A stretch of DNA of 64,000 nt from Pantoea vagans (GCF_001506165.1 NZ_CP011427.1:2356001-2420000), one strand, 5' to 3'; shown: positions 19,317-27,950, numbered from the stretch's first letter. The notes: generated by a model not told the origin, from the letters alone. A program made the numbers and translations.

Positions 19317-19964
19317 TTAACCAATGGTGCGGTACGCGGTGGTGACTTTCCACAAGTAACGCGGGGCCTGCGCTGCCGGATGTTTATCCTGCACGTGCTG
19401 ATAAAACTCATCTGGCGTCATGGCGTTGATCATGGCAATAGCCCGGTCACGGTTACGTGAGAAGGTGCGCAGCAGTGCCCCCGCCCCGTTAGCATAAGAG
19501 ACAATCGTGGCATAACGCAGCGTCAGTGGATTGCGAATTCCTGCCAACTCGGAGTCCTGCAACAGCTTCAGGTAAGCCGCACCAATATCAATATTCTTCG
19601 CCGGATCGCGCAGCTCAGAAGAGGTTGGCTGACCATGACGCCCTTGAGTGCGATAGACCGCTCGGCCCGCAGTCGACGCCTTAATCTGCATCAAGCCAAC
19701 GGCATTGGAACGGCTGGTCACAGTGGGATTCCCACCCGATTCGACACTAATAATGGCGCTGATTAACTTCTCATCAACGCCATAATGACTGGCGGCATCT
19801 TCGGTAAACATCGACCATGCATCATTCACTTTCGACGGCGGCGCCTGGGTTAACGGCGTATTTTTTTCGGGTACAACCGTTTTTTCCGGCTCGCTGGCAC
19901 AGCCAGCCAGCAACAGCGCTGATAGCATAAGTAGGCGAATTTTCACTAATTTTTGGTTCCGCAA
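19317..19964 (-). CDS. emtA: Membrane-bound endo-type lytic murein transglycosylase A (EmtA/MltE)
   Basis: 215-residue lipoprotein with lipobox LLLAGC and an SLT domain. The catalytic glutamate lies in IISVESGGNP; NAVGLMQIKASTAGRAVY, GAAYLKLL and SYANGAGALLRTFSRNRD are the conserved SLT motifs and match EmtA. It cleaves peptidoglycan glycan strands internally with 1,6-anhydro product formation, at the outer membrane. Divergent from ldcA, as the two genes are neighbours in E. coli. Confidence 0.92.
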   Translation of the reverse strand: MRNQKLVKIRLLMLSALLLAGCASEPEKTVVPEKNTPLTQAPPSKVNDAWSMFTEDAASHYGVDEKLISAIISVESGGNPTVTSRSNAVGLMQIKASTAGRAVYRTQGRHGQPTSSELRDPAKNIDIGAAYLKLLQDSELAGIRNPLTLRYATIVSYANGAGALLRTFSRNRDRAIAMINAMTPDEFYQHVQDKHPAAQAPRYLWKVTTAYRTIG

Positions 19965-20109
19965 TAAGATTGGCGCAAGCTATCATACCTGGCGCAGCGC
20001 AATGCAAAATTACCGTTTATCCTAATTAAGTAAAAAACCTTGTGCTGTCGTGACATCAGTTACGGATTTCGCCATCATCGGCAGGCCACTTTATATCAGG
20101 ATGAACGCT

Positions 20110-21033
20110 ATGCTCGCCTCTCGCTCCATTCGTCTGATCGCCCCTTCCGGCTATTGCCATAATCAGGATGCTGCGCAACGCGCCGTAAGTCGTTTAACGG
20201 CCGAAGGCCACCAACTGGAAAACCTCTCCGCAATTACGCGCCGTTTCCAGCGATTTGCCGGCGAGGATGAACAGCGTCTGAATGATATGAATCAGTTGGC
20301 CGTGTTAGAGACTTTGCCTGATATCGTTCTTGCCGTGCGCGGCGGCTATGGCGCGTCACGGTTACTTGACCAGATTGACTACGTTGGCCTGCAACGTCAT
20401 TTACTCAACCAACCGATCGCACTCTGCGGTCACAGTGATTTCACTGCCATCCAGCTCGCCCTACTGGCGCAAACTGGATTGATCACCTTCAGTGGACCGA
20501 TGCTGGCGGGAAATTTCGGCGCAGAGACATTATCTGAATTTACCCTGTCGCACTTTTGGCAAACGCTGACATCACCTACAGTCAATATAGGCTGGCGCAG
20601 CCTCAGTCCTGATGTGGGCCGCTGGCAAGGCACTCTCTGGGGTGGCAATCTGGCGATGATCTGTTCGCTGATCGGTACACCATGGATGCCGCAGATTGAA
20701 GGCGGGATTTTGGTGATTGAAGATGTCAACGAACACCCTTTCCGTATCGAACGCATGCTGATTCAGCTGCAACAAAGCGGTATTTTGGCGCGTCAGCAGG
20801 CAGTTATTACCGGCAGTTTTACCAGTACTGCCCTGTCGGCCTATGACAACGGCTTCGACTTTGCCACCGTGTGGCAGCGCATCCGCGACCAGTATCAAAT
20901 CCCGGTGATCAGCGATTTGGCATTTGGTCACGATGCCGATACCGTCACGCTGCCACTGGGTGCCAGCGCCACCTTACAGCTTGAAAATGGCGAAGCCCAA
21001 CTCGCCTTCACCGGCCACCCGACATTGCGCTAA
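20110..21033 (+). CDS. ldcA: Murein tetrapeptide LD-carboxypeptidase
   Basis: 307 residues of the S66 family; removes the terminal D-alanine from tetrapeptides during murein recycling in the cytoplasm. Catalytic serine in CGHSDFTAIQ, glutamate in EDVNEHPFRIERML, histidine in LAFGHDADTVTLPLG; also VRGGYGASRLL and FSGPMLAGNFGA. Start chosen at 20110 (CAGG nine bases upstream) because it matches the E. coli N-terminus; 20101 is possible. Divergent neighbour emtA works in the same murein pathway. Confidence 0.93.
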   Translation: MLASRSIRLIAPSGYCHNQDAAQRAVSRLTAEGHQLENLSAITRRFQRFAGEDEQRLNDMNQLAVLETLPDIVLAVRGGYGASRLLDQIDYVGLQRHLLNQPIALCGHSDFTAIQLALLAQTGLITFSGPMLAGNFGAETLSEFTLSHFWQTLTSPTVNIGWRSLSPDVGRWQGTLWGGNLAMICSLIGTPWMPQIEGGILVIEDVNEHPFRIERMLIQLQQSGILARQQAVITGSFTSTALSAYDNGFDFATVWQRIRDQYQIPVISDLAFGHDADTVTLPLGASATLQLENGEAQLAFTGHPTLR

Positions 21034-21056
21034 CGTCTTGCCGCAGGAGACCGACA

Positions 21057-21719
21057 TTGAAGCCACTGTACGAAGATTTGTGGATCTCCACGCCGGAATT
21101 TCCCGCAGAAGAAACCGCAAGCGATGTGATGATGCATGGCTTCATGCTGCGCCACCCGCGCGGTAACTTGCTGATTGGTCGGGTTGAACACCCGCTGGAT
21201 CATGAATTTCTCAATGATGCCGGTGGCGTGATTCGCCATTACCTTACGCACTCGCATGAAGCCGCCCCCGGCGCGGTGGCGATTCAGCAGCGCTTTAACA
21301 GCGCGCTCTATTGCCATAGCCGTTCGCTGGGTGCCGTCAGCCTGATCATCGAACCTGATGAGACCTTTACGCAACAGGAAGCCCACTTTGGTGATTTTCA
21401 TCTGCTGCCCACGCCGGGCCATACACCTGGCAGCAGCAGTTTTCTCTATCACTCGCCACTCGGACAAACCTACCTGTTTGTAGGTGACACCCTGACCTGC
21501 GATTACAACCGTTGGATCAGCGTGCTGGTCCCGGAAAGTAATCCCATGGAGCTGCAACAGTCACTGGAGCTTTACCGCGCGCTGCGACCTGATGTGGTGC
21601 TAATGAGTACCACGCGCGGTCATCTCTCCTGGGCAAAGGTGGACTTGCCCGGCTGGCTGGCGGCGATTGATGAGGCGGAGCAGTCCCCGCTGGATCTGCG
21701 CCAGCAGCAACTGATTTGA
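21057..21719 (+). CDS. MBL-fold hydrolase-like protein with degenerate metal motif
   Basis: 220 residues with metallo-beta-lactamase-fold landmarks: YLTHSHEAAPG at the position of the usual HxHxDH motif, TPGHTPGSSSFLY (third-ligand histidine retained) and FVGDTLTCD (bridging Asp retained). The first motif keeps HSH but lacks the Asp-His pair, so metal binding may be reduced to one site or lost. Start is TTG with AGGAG seven bases upstream. It follows ldcA by 23 bases and may be co-transcribed. Function unknown. Confidence 0.75.
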   Translation: MKPLYEDLWISTPEFPAEETASDVMMHGFMLRHPRGNLLIGRVEHPLDHEFLNDAGGVIRHYLTHSHEAAPGAVAIQQRFNSALYCHSRSLGAVSLIIEPDETFTQQEAHFGDFHLLPTPGHTPGSSSFLYHSPLGQTYLFVGDTLTCDYNRWISVLVPESNPMELQQSLELYRALRPDVVLMSTTRGHLSWAKVDLPGWLAAIDEAEQSPLDLRQQQLI

Positions 21720-21738
21720 TATAACGCTGAGGCGACCG

Positions 21739-22122
21739 TTAAGAGTTAGGCCGTTGGCTGTCGTCGTAGCGTTCCAGTGAAAGGATCTCCGTATCGCGTT
21801 TTTCCGTGCGATTACACGGCAGCAGCTTATCGCTATTGGCGTAGACAAAGAACGTATCGCCATTGTCCTTGTTCACAAGCAGCTGATCGCCGTTACGAAA
21901 ACGCGTAATGGCCACCTTGTCCCCACCTTTTATACTGGTGCGCTGTTGTCCAGCGGCTATCTGGAAGTGACGCGTCGGCCACATCAGGGTGCTTAAGCCG
22001 TATTCCGCACGGGAAACAGTCATGGTCGCGCGTCCAGGACAGGTGATTTGAAATTCGGTATCGCTCCAGGCTGGCATGATATGGCACGCCGCTAAGCCAA
22101 CGGCAATCGCTATCGCCTTCAT
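21739..22122 (-). CDS. Hypothetical exported protein
   Basis: 127 residues. A short hydrophobic N-terminus (KAIAIAVGLAACHIMPAWS) suggests export, with possible cleavage near WSD. Two cysteines remain in the mature part (FQITCPGRA and KLLPCNRTE), which could form a disulfide. I do not recognise the family. The ATG at 22122 has GGAGA upstream; the in-frame GTG 12 bases earlier does not. Convergent with the MBL-like gene. Confidence 0.65.
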   Translation of the reverse strand: MKAIAIAVGLAACHIMPAWSDTEFQITCPGRATMTVSRAEYGLSTLMWPTRHFQIAAGQQRTSIKGGDKVAITRFRNGDQLLVNKDNGDTFFVYANSDKLLPCNRTEKRDTEILSLERYDDSQRPNS

Positions 22123-22254
22123 GGGATTCTCCACTGCGGTTAGATGATGATTTTGTTGGGATTTTGTGGAGAGGAGCGTAACACAGAATGGCGCAGAGTG
22201 ACGTTTAATGGCCCGCCAGATGCGGGCCAGTCAGGATTGAATCAGGAAAAAACA

Positions 22255-22476
22255 TTAGTTCACCGAATTCATATCCTTGATTTGATTACGGTTTATTTGC
22301 TGTTGCTTACCATCAATATCTTTGTAAGTAATCATGCCGGTATCTTCATCTACCACCGGTTTGCCTTGCGCCACGATGGTTTGCCCGTCAGTGGTATGGA
22401 TTACATGGTCAGATGCACAACCCGCCAGCATTAGGCCGAGGCTAAAAGTACCAATCAATAACAGTGTCTTTTTCAT
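22255..22476 (-). CDS. YgdI/YgdR-family (DUF903) small lipoprotein
   Basis: 73-residue lipoprotein: lipobox LMLAGCAS, then the compact DUF903 SH3-like domain (HTTDGQTIVAQGKPVVDEDTG, then ITYKDIDGKQQQINRNQIKD). Ribosome site AGGAGG is strong. YgdI/YgdR proteins are outer-membrane-attached small lipoproteins of unknown role; the IxxKD-GK-QQINR pattern is typical. Confidence 0.85.
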   Translation of the reverse strand: MKKTLLLIGTFSLGLMLAGCASDHVIHTTDGQTIVAQGKPVVDEDTGMITYKDIDGKQQQINRNQIKDMNSVN

Positions 22477-22654
22477 CTCATCCTCCTTTTGGATTCACTC
22501 TCAGGTTTAGCACAACCCACAGGAAAGTGAACCAGGAGAAAGACTAATGCGAATTTGCACAATCGCTGCGCGTCAGCCGATATCGACTGAGCAGCAGCTA
22601 TATTGCAAGGATTTTCCACCGCAAACGGGTGGGAAGAAAGGTTTGTCTTGGGGA

Positions 22655-22834
22655 TTACTCTGCCGCAACCTGCGCAGCGACCAGCATTAATGCCAGACCC
22701 GCTGCTTCTGAGTCGAAACGTTGCATCACTTCTTGCAGGGCCGCTACGCAGTTCATTACCTGCTTTTTCTTGTCGGCTTCTAGTTTGTCGATCGCGTGTT
22801 GAAGAATCATTAAACTGGCTTCTTCTTCTCTCAT
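22655..22834 (-). CDS. Small helical protein of unknown function
   Basis: 59 residues from ATG 22834 (AAGGG upstream), rich in Ala, Glu and Lys and predicted almost wholly helical (ILQHAIDKLEADKKKQVMNC, then VAALQEVMQRFDSEAAGLAL). The longer frame to 22906 lacks a ribosome site. I do not recognise the family; the helical, small, charged character is like stress-related small proteins, but no function can be assigned. Confidence 0.55.
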   Translation of the reverse strand: MREEEASLMILQHAIDKLEADKKKQVMNCVAALQEVMQRFDSEAAGLALMLVAAQVAAE

Positions 22835-23036
22835 AGATTTGCCCTTGTTTTGCTTACCTGATGCGCAACGCTGGCAAGAATAACGTTTATCTGCTACCAA
22901 AGTCACCCCTTTACATTCTTACCGCTTAACGATTAAGCAAATGACAAATGGGAAGCGGCGCCAGACCTGCTATGATCAGCGTATCAGTGCGCAATTATGG
23001 GCCACTGCAAACCAGGGAACGAACCAGGACAGGATC

Positions 23037-23369
23037 ATGTTGCGAATCACGGCGTTACTTACCCTCTTAATTTTACTGGCTGGCTGTAGTTCAACGCCGA
23101 AAGGTGTCGACTGCCCCGGCGAAGTGTCGACCATTTATGGGCAGTCGATGGGCCATACGGAAGCGCGTATTTTCGATTTAGTTAGCGCCTTCACGGTGAC
23201 GCGGGATGGTGTGGCCGTTAAAAGCGGTACCCTGCACTCCAGCGACCGATTCCAGTATGTGCCGTCTGCCATCACCTCCGAGGGATTCACCGCCCAACGA
23301 CTGTCCGATAAGCAGTTCAGGCTAATTAACCCTTATCAGAACACCATGATTACCTGGACGTGTCCTTAA
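23037..23369 (+). CDS. Hypothetical lipoprotein
   Basis: 110 residues; N-terminal LRITALLTLLILLAGCSS is a clear lipoprotein signal with Cys at about residue 17. The mature part has two more cysteines (VDCPGEV and the terminal TWTCP) and a middle segment FTVTRDGVAVKSGTLHSSDRF. The ATG at 23037 has AGGACAGGA upstream. Family not recognised. Confidence 0.65.
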   Translation: MLRITALLTLLILLAGCSSTPKGVDCPGEVSTIYGQSMGHTEARIFDLVSAFTVTRDGVAVKSGTLHSSDRFQYVPSAITSEGFTAQRLSDKQFRLINPYQNTMITWTCP

Positions 23370-23429
23370 ACGTGCTTAGCAGTGCGAGATGGTTTATTGT
23401 CAGGCTTCCTCACGCTGCGGACCTGCATC

Positions 23430-23981
23430 ATGGAAAAGAGTCTGGATAATAACGGCTATATCGAGTTTCCCTTCCCCGCCACCACCAACGCAGATGGTTC
23501 GGTGAATCCGTGTGGTTTTGACCTTACGGTAGAAACCGAACGGATTGATGAGATCGCAGCGGGAGAACATTCCGAAAATTTGCGTCGCTTACTGGAAGAG
23601 GTCAATTTGCAGGATGGCGTGTTTATGACGCTGGCCTGTGACTGGCAACAGCGCGAGGACGGTGTTTGCGGTTTTATTGACATTGCCTTCCGCCCTGCAC
23701 TGTCCAGCGGCAGCAGTGAAGAGACGCAAAGTCTCGACCAGGCTTTTGAACTCTATCTCGGACGCCAGGAGAAGCAACACAATATGCAGAGTGGCACTTT
23801 GGTGAACTATGCCCGCGCCGTGCTTGATTGGGGCTGGTCGCCACTGCATCAGCGCCATATGCGCTATGAGAAAGTCACGGTTCGCTATTACTGCCAGCAG
23901 GCTGAAGACGCTGAATGGTGTTTTGACCATCTGCGCCATTTTTTAGTGACCTGGTACCCCGCCTATCGCGGCAAATCTTAA
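23430..23981 (+). CDS. Hypothetical cytoplasmic protein
   Basis: 183 residues, no signal or membrane segment, acidic, with several tryptophans (DWGWSPLHQRHMRYEK, CDWQQRED, WYPAYRGKS). I do not recognise it. The ribosome site before 23430 is weak; an in-frame ATG at 23382 would add 16 residues. It lies 60 bases after the lipoprotein gene on the same strand and may share its transcript. Confidence 0.55.
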   Translation: MEKSLDNNGYIEFPFPATTNADGSVNPCGFDLTVETERIDEIAAGEHSENLRRLLEEVNLQDGVFMTLACDWQQREDGVCGFIDIAFRPALSSGSSEETQSLDQAFELYLGRQEKQHNMQSGTLVNYARAVLDWGWSPLHQRHMRYEKVTVRYYCQQAEDAEWCFDHLRHFLVTWYPAYRGKS

Positions 23982-23994
23982 TATCGTGATGACG

Positions 23995-24201
23995 TTAAGG
24001 TTTCACCAGACGAATCGCATGTTCCAGCATGCGTTGTTCGTCACGTTCATCATGGGCGCGATGATGGCGGGTGCGCTGTAATAAATCGGTGATCTCCGCC
24101 CGCTTGGTTTCATGGCCGCATTCGGAAAGAACAATGACGGCATCACCAATGACCCGGCACACTTCATCGTAATCATCTTCACTCAGTACATCGCGTTTCA
24201 T
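23995..24201 (-). CDS. Small protein, possibly AriR/YmgB biofilm-regulator family
   Basis: 68 residues from ATG 24201 (GGGGGAA upstream). The pattern EVCRVIGDAVIVLSECG...KRAEITDLL...RMLEHAIRLV resembles the two-helix YmgB/AriR family (connector proteins for biofilm and acid resistance), but the similarity is by eye only. Convergent with the hypothetical gene ending 23981. Confidence 0.6.
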   Translation of the reverse strand: MKRDVLSEDDYDEVCRVIGDAVIVLSECGHETKRAEITDLLQRTRHHRAHDERDEQRMLEHAIRLVKP

Positions 24202-24377
24202 TGTTCCCCCAGGACCCATTTGGCTGGCATGATAGCCATCGCAGGTTACCCTTCAAGCCTGGACAGAATTCCCACATCCTGCAAACCGCTGTTACAACCT
24301 GGTCTGACTCTCAGTTGCTGCACTGAGATTCTGTGACTACGCTGAAACGTAACATTCACAACCATCAGGGAGTCATT

Positions 24378-24626
24378 ATGACTGGAAAAGCGGAAGCAAA
24401 ATTGAATGAAGCAGCGGGTGCAGTAGAAGAGAAAATCGGTGAGGTCACCGGTTCGCGTAAACATCAAGCCCGTGGCGCAGCACGTCGTTACCCTGCGCAG
24501 GCCAGCTACGCAGTGCAAGATGCCGCAGATTGTGTGGTGAAGTCGGTACGTGAAAATCCCGCCACCGGTCTCGCTGTAGCGGCCAGTATTGGCATCATTG
24601 TCGGTTTTCTTTTGGGAAGAAAATAA
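24378..24626 (+). CDS. CsbD-like stress protein with C-terminal DUF883-type anchor
   Basis: 82 residues from ATG 24378 (CAGGGAG upstream). N-terminal TGKAEAKLNEAAGAVEEKIG is CsbD-like; the C-terminus RENPATGLAVAASIGIIVG ending FLLGRK matches the glycine-rich anchor of the ElaB/YqjD (DUF883) family. This suggests an inner-membrane-associated protein possibly interacting with ribosomes or envelope under stress (family analogy). Some similarity to both families makes the exact name uncertain. Confidence 0.75.
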   Translation: MTGKAEAKLNEAAGAVEEKIGEVTGSRKHQARGAARRYPAQASYAVQDAADCVVKSVRENPATGLAVAASIGIIVGFLLGRK

Positions 24627-24654
24627 ACTGAATTCGGGGGCCATCATGGCCCCG

Positions 24655-24855
24655 TCATGAATGAGAGTGCCCTACGTCGTCCTGCCGTTCCTTTATATGC
24701 TCGTCTGGCGTTTCAGCCACATCAGCCGTGTTGTTTTCCACATCCAGATGACGACCATGGTGAAAGGTGATGTTCACAGGGATATTCGGTAATTGTGCAC
24801 AGCTGCCGAATGAAACCAGCAGAAAAAACCACGCCACGATAAATTTGCTACCCAT
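24655..24855 (-). CDS. Hypothetical small exported protein
   Basis: 66 residues with a signal-like N-terminus (KFIVAWFFLLVSFGSCAQLP) and a short acidic, histidine-rich tail (VNITFHHGRHLDVENN, DVGHSHS). The spacing between GAAGAG and the ATG is too short, so the start or the gene itself is uncertain. No family recognised. Confidence 0.4.
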   Translation of the reverse strand: MGSKFIVAWFFLLVSFGSCAQLPNIPVNITFHHGRHLDVENNTADVAETPDEHIKERQDDVGHSHS

Positions 24856-24954
24856 CTCTTCAACCGCCCGCTCTGATTTCGTCGGCTAAGATTGCCTGAG
24901 CGAGTGCAAATTAGCGTCAATATCACGCAAAGCTGTGTGGGCAGATGTGAGCAA

Positions 24955-25152
24955 TCAGGCTTGGGTACGCCGTGCTTTGTAGCGCGCCACCATGGTCATC
25001 AGCGCCTGATAAATCAGACCCGCATACAAGCTCTTCACCACCACCATGCTGATTGCTTCACCTTCTGCCTGCCATGACATAAACCACATGAATACACCCC
25101 ACAGCAGCGAAAACAGCAACCAGCCTTTTACAAACTTGATGACACCCTGCAT
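24955..25152 (-). CDS. Small inner-membrane protein of unknown function
   Basis: 65 residues from ATG 25152, preceded by a strong ribosome site GGAGGTGGT. Two hydrophobic segments (WLLFSLLWGVFMWFM about residues 11-25; SMVVVKSLYAGLIYQALMTM about 34-53) and a basic tail (ARYKARRTQA), so a hairpin membrane protein with cytoplasmic ends is likely. I do not recognise the family. Confidence 0.6.
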   Translation of the reverse strand: MQGVIKFVKGWLLFSLLWGVFMWFMSWQAEGEAISMVVVKSLYAGLIYQALMTMVARYKARRTQA

Positions 25153-25373
25153 ACCACCTCCAGAATCTGAAGCGCTGAAGATAACGGTTTCACCGGCAAA
25201 AGGCACGGTTGATAAAGCCTGAGTGTTAACTGTTTCAAAGTTTTGCTGAATGTGTTGCTGAGACTCTCCACATTCCGTGAAACAAACTCGCACAGAGAGA
25301 CTTTGCGGTATTCAACTCCCTTTACGAGATGGCTAGTGTGGCCATCACCACGCTCGATGCCGTGCCAATCAGA

Positions 25374-25401
25374 TTGCAAAGGTGTGTATCGTGTGTATAA
25401 T
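25374..25401 (+). promoter_or_regulatory. Predicted hicAB promoter with direct repeat
   Basis: TTGCAA, 16 bases, TATAAT, ending 18 bases before hicA. The repeated GTGTGTAT unit (GTGTGTATCGTGTGTAT, 25383-25399) overlaps the -10 region and is a candidate HicB autoregulatory operator. Confidence 0.65.
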
Positions 25402-25419
25402 CCCCATTCAAGGATAGCC

Positions 25420-25611
25420 ATGAAAAGCGCAGAGTTGATAAAGCTGTTGAAGCGCAACGGATGGATTCTGGAGAGAATTAAGGGTAGCCATCATCAATTC
25501 TCACATCCTGATTTCGTCCACCTTATTACGGTGCCGCATCCGCAAAAGGACCTTAAGAAAGGCACCCTGCTGCAGATCCTGAAAGACGCCAACCTCAATA
25601 ATCGGCACTAA
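25420..25611 (+). CDS. hicA: HicA-family toxin (mRNA interferase)
   Basis: 63 residues, dsRBD-like HicA fold: KSAELIKLLKRNGWILERI, then the catalytic-histidine motif KGSHHQFSHP, then ITVPHPQKDLKKGTLLQILKDA. HicA cleaves mRNAs when not bound by HicB. The ATG at 25420 (AAGGA upstream) gives the family's usual length. Followed after 27 bases by hicB, with a shared promoter just upstream. Confidence 0.93.
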   Translation: MKSAELIKLLKRNGWILERIKGSHHQFSHPDFVHLITVPHPQKDLKKGTLLQILKDANLNNRH

Positions 25612-25638
25612 TTGCCCCATCACCCAGCAGGAGAGATT

Positions 25639-26034
25639 ATGCTATTTCCCGCCTTTGTAGAAATCGATGCTGATGGCTCCGCAAGCGGTTTTTTCCCCGA
25701 TGTAACCGGGTGCTATTTTGCAGGTGACACCCCGGAGCAGACGCTGCACGATGCACACAGCGCATTACACACGCACTTCGAATTAATGGCAGAAAAAGGT
25801 CTGTTGATCCCAGAGCCCTCGAACCAGTGGATGAACAATCTTCCTCAGCCGGGAATATGGATATACGTGGAGATTGATATCACGCGCTATCTCGGTAAAT
25901 CCGAGCGCATCAATATCACCATGCCTCATCTGTTAATCGAGAAGATTGATCGTGTTGTGGGTCATGATGCGCGTTATAGCAGCCGCAGCCACTTTCTGGC
26001 AGAAGCAGCACGCAAAGCGTTGTCGCATTCGTGA
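25639..26034 (+). CDS. hicB: HicB-family antitoxin
   Basis: 131 residues: N-terminal partial RNase H-like HicB domain (FPAFVEIDADGSASGFFPDV, then GCYFAGDTPEQTLHDAHSAL) and a C-terminal ribbon-helix-helix DNA-binding domain (RINITMPHLLIEKIDRVVG, then YSSRSHFLAEAARKAL). It neutralises HicA and represses the operon. Start at 25639 (CAGGAGAG upstream). Confidence 0.93.
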   Translation: MLFPAFVEIDADGSASGFFPDVTGCYFAGDTPEQTLHDAHSALHTHFELMAEKGLLIPEPSNQWMNNLPQPGIWIYVEIDITRYLGKSERINITMPHLLIEKIDRVVGHDARYSSRSHFLAEAARKALSHS

Positions 26035-26123
26035 GCTGAAACTCAGAATGCGCACGCGTCGCTTATCGTCACGGGAAGGAATATGTTTGAATTCCCGCCA
26101 ACGTTGTCAGGCCTGTGGTTGAA

Positions 26124-27380
26124 ATGAATTATTTAAGTGATATCCAGAAGTTTATTGAAGGCAATTCCCTGTTATCTACCCCGTTTAGCCTGCTGCTGTT
26201 AGTGATTGCCGGTCTGGTTACTCATTTAATCTGTAAGTTTTTACTGGTGAAAGTGGTGCGCAAGGTGTTTTTCAGCGCACACAAGAATCAAGTACCGTTA
26301 GATAAGGATGTGCGTCTCTCTGAGAAGCTGTCCAACTTTATCCCGGTGATCACGGTTTATTATCTGCTGCAGTTTATGCCGGATTTGCCCGAACATTTGC
26401 AGATTGCGATAAAAACCATCTGCGGCATCCTGTTCTTCATTTACCTCTCGCTGTTCTTTACCGAAGTACTGGAGATCGTTAATAACTCCTACTCGCGCAA
26501 ATCAAAACGTAAAAACCACTCCATCAAGGGCTACATTCAGGTCGGTAAGATCCTGGTGCACATTATCTCGGCGATCATGATTCTGGCGATCATGTCGAAT
26601 AAATCGCCGGTGATCATTATTTCCAGTCTGGGTGCAGTGGCAGCGGTCTTGATGTTGGTGTTTCAACATACTTTACTTTCGCTGGTGGCAAATATTCAGG
26701 TGTCATCCAATGATGTTCTGCAATTGGGTGACTGGATTGAAATGCCCGATAACGGCCTCAGCGGTGAAGTGATCGACATTGCGCTGCACACCATCACCAT
26801 TCGTAACTGGGATAACACGCTTTCGCGTATACCGACGAAAAACTTCCTGACCGAAACCTACACCAACTGGCAAGCGATGTTCGCCTCAGGGGCACGCCGA
26901 ATCATGCGCAGTTTTCATCTTGACCAGACCTCAATTCGCTTTGTCGATCAAGAGATGGTGCAACAGATGAGTCAGGTGCGTGGCGTGAACGAACAGCTGT
27001 CGGCGTTAATGGATGGACGTGACAGCAGCGTGGTCGGTGATCGCTGGTTTGCGGAAAATGGCATGACCAACCTAACGGTATTTCGAAAATACCTGACTGC
27101 CTGGCTGGCACAGCGTGATGACATCAAGAAAGACATGTACCTGGTGGTGCGCGCGATGAAGCCCTCACCTGAAGGGTTGCCCGTCGAAGTGTATTGTTTC
27201 ACCTCATCGGTACTGTGGGTCGATTATGAGAACTCACAATCAGCGATCTTTGAATATATTTACGCCATCCTGCCACAGTTCTCACTGCGAACGTATCAGC
27301 ACCCTACTGGCCATGATTTTTGGCGGCTGTCGCAGCCGCGGGAAAAATCATCACTTTCTCATGACAGTGACGGCCACTAA
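26124..27380 (+). CDS. MscS-family mechanosensitive channel (YbdG/MscM-like)
   Basis: About 418 residues. Five or so hydrophobic segments, the last (SSLGAVAAVLMLVFQHTLLS) corresponding to the pore helix region; then the MscS beta domain with QVSSNDVLQLGDWIEMP, VIDIALHTITIRNWDN and IPTKNFL, and a long C-terminal domain as in E. coli YbdG (MscM, a miniconductance channel). It protects against osmotic downshock. A GTG at 26115 is an alternative start. The next genes (gtr cluster) are unrelated. Confidence 0.9.
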   Translation: MNYLSDIQKFIEGNSLLSTPFSLLLLVIAGLVTHLICKFLLVKVVRKVFFSAHKNQVPLDKDVRLSEKLSNFIPVITVYYLLQFMPDLPEHLQIAIKTICGILFFIYLSLFFTEVLEIVNNSYSRKSKRKNHSIKGYIQVGKILVHIISAIMILAIMSNKSPVIIISSLGAVAAVLMLVFQHTLLSLVANIQVSSNDVLQLGDWIEMPDNGLSGEVIDIALHTITIRNWDNTLSRIPTKNFLTETYTNWQAMFASGARRIMRSFHLDQTSIRFVDQEMVQQMSQVRGVNEQLSALMDGRDSSVVGDRWFAENGMTNLTVFRKYLTAWLAQRDDIKKDMYLVVRAMKPSPEGLPVEVYCFTSSVLWVDYENSQSAIFEYIYAILPQFSLRTYQHPTGHDFWRLSQPREKSSLSHDSDGH

Positions 27381-27587
27381 TCAGACTTTGCAGGCGCTTC
27401 CGCGTCTGCTACTTCTCGACCAGCCCAGTCAGATAGTTTTTTCCCTACCTCAATTCTGGTAAGATTTATCCCAATTAACACCCTGATTGTTATCTTCATT
27501 TCACTGTTGCTTATATTCGGCGATAGCTTTGCCACCGATGAGCAATCAAAAATAATCGATTTATTGTCAGGATTTAACTGACCGTCA

Positions 27588-27950
27588 ATGATGCTAAAAC
27601 TTTTTGCGCGATACTCTTCGATTGGAGTGATCAATACGCTCATACATTGGGCACTGTTCGGCCTGCTATATGCCTTGGGCTCGCCGCAGTCGCTGGCAAA
27701 TTTCCTCGCTTTTTGCGTTGCCGTTACCTTCTCTTTCTTTGCCAATGCCCGCTGGACCTTCAATACCCAGGCTACCCATTTAAGATATCTGCTTTATGTC
27801 GTTTTTATGGGAGCACTCGCTTTGGGAGTGGGTCGGGCTGCCGACCGGTTCGCCATCAACCCGCTGGTTACGCTTATTTTCTTCTCTCTGCTAAGTTTGC
27901 TGGCCGGTTTTTTCTACTCATGCTTCATCGTTTTCAGGATTAAAAAGTGA
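27588..27950 (+). CDS. gtrA: GtrA-family bactoprenol-linked sugar flippase
   Basis: 120 residues with four hydrophobic segments. Family motifs: [19 protein letters not shown], then [21 protein letters not shown]. GtrA is proposed to flip undecaprenyl-phosphate-glucose across the inner membrane for modification of O-antigen or other glycans. First gene of a three-gene cluster; it overlaps gtrB by 4 bases. AT-rich compared with flanking core genes. No Dam GATC sites in the 200 bases upstream. Confidence 0.9.
   Translation: MMLKLFARYSSIGVINTLIHWALFGLLYALGSPQSLANFLAFCVAVTFSFFANARWTFNTQATHLRYLLYVVFMGALALGVGRAADRFAINPLVTLIFFSLLSLLAGFFYSCFIVFRIKK

Noticed and set aside
27400..27590. Possible duplicated icd 3' end (phage att site) before gtrA
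   Set aside because: Only scattered matches (GCGAT...CACC) were seen; no continuous repeat of the icd end and no integrase.
27380..27590. OxyR/Dam phase-variation region as in Salmonella gtr operons
   Set aside because: No GATC site occurs upstream of gtrA in this stretch.
27377..27763. 128-residue minus-strand frame overlapping gtrA
   Set aside because: No ribosome site or recognisable motif, and it overlaps gtrA, whose family motifs are clear.
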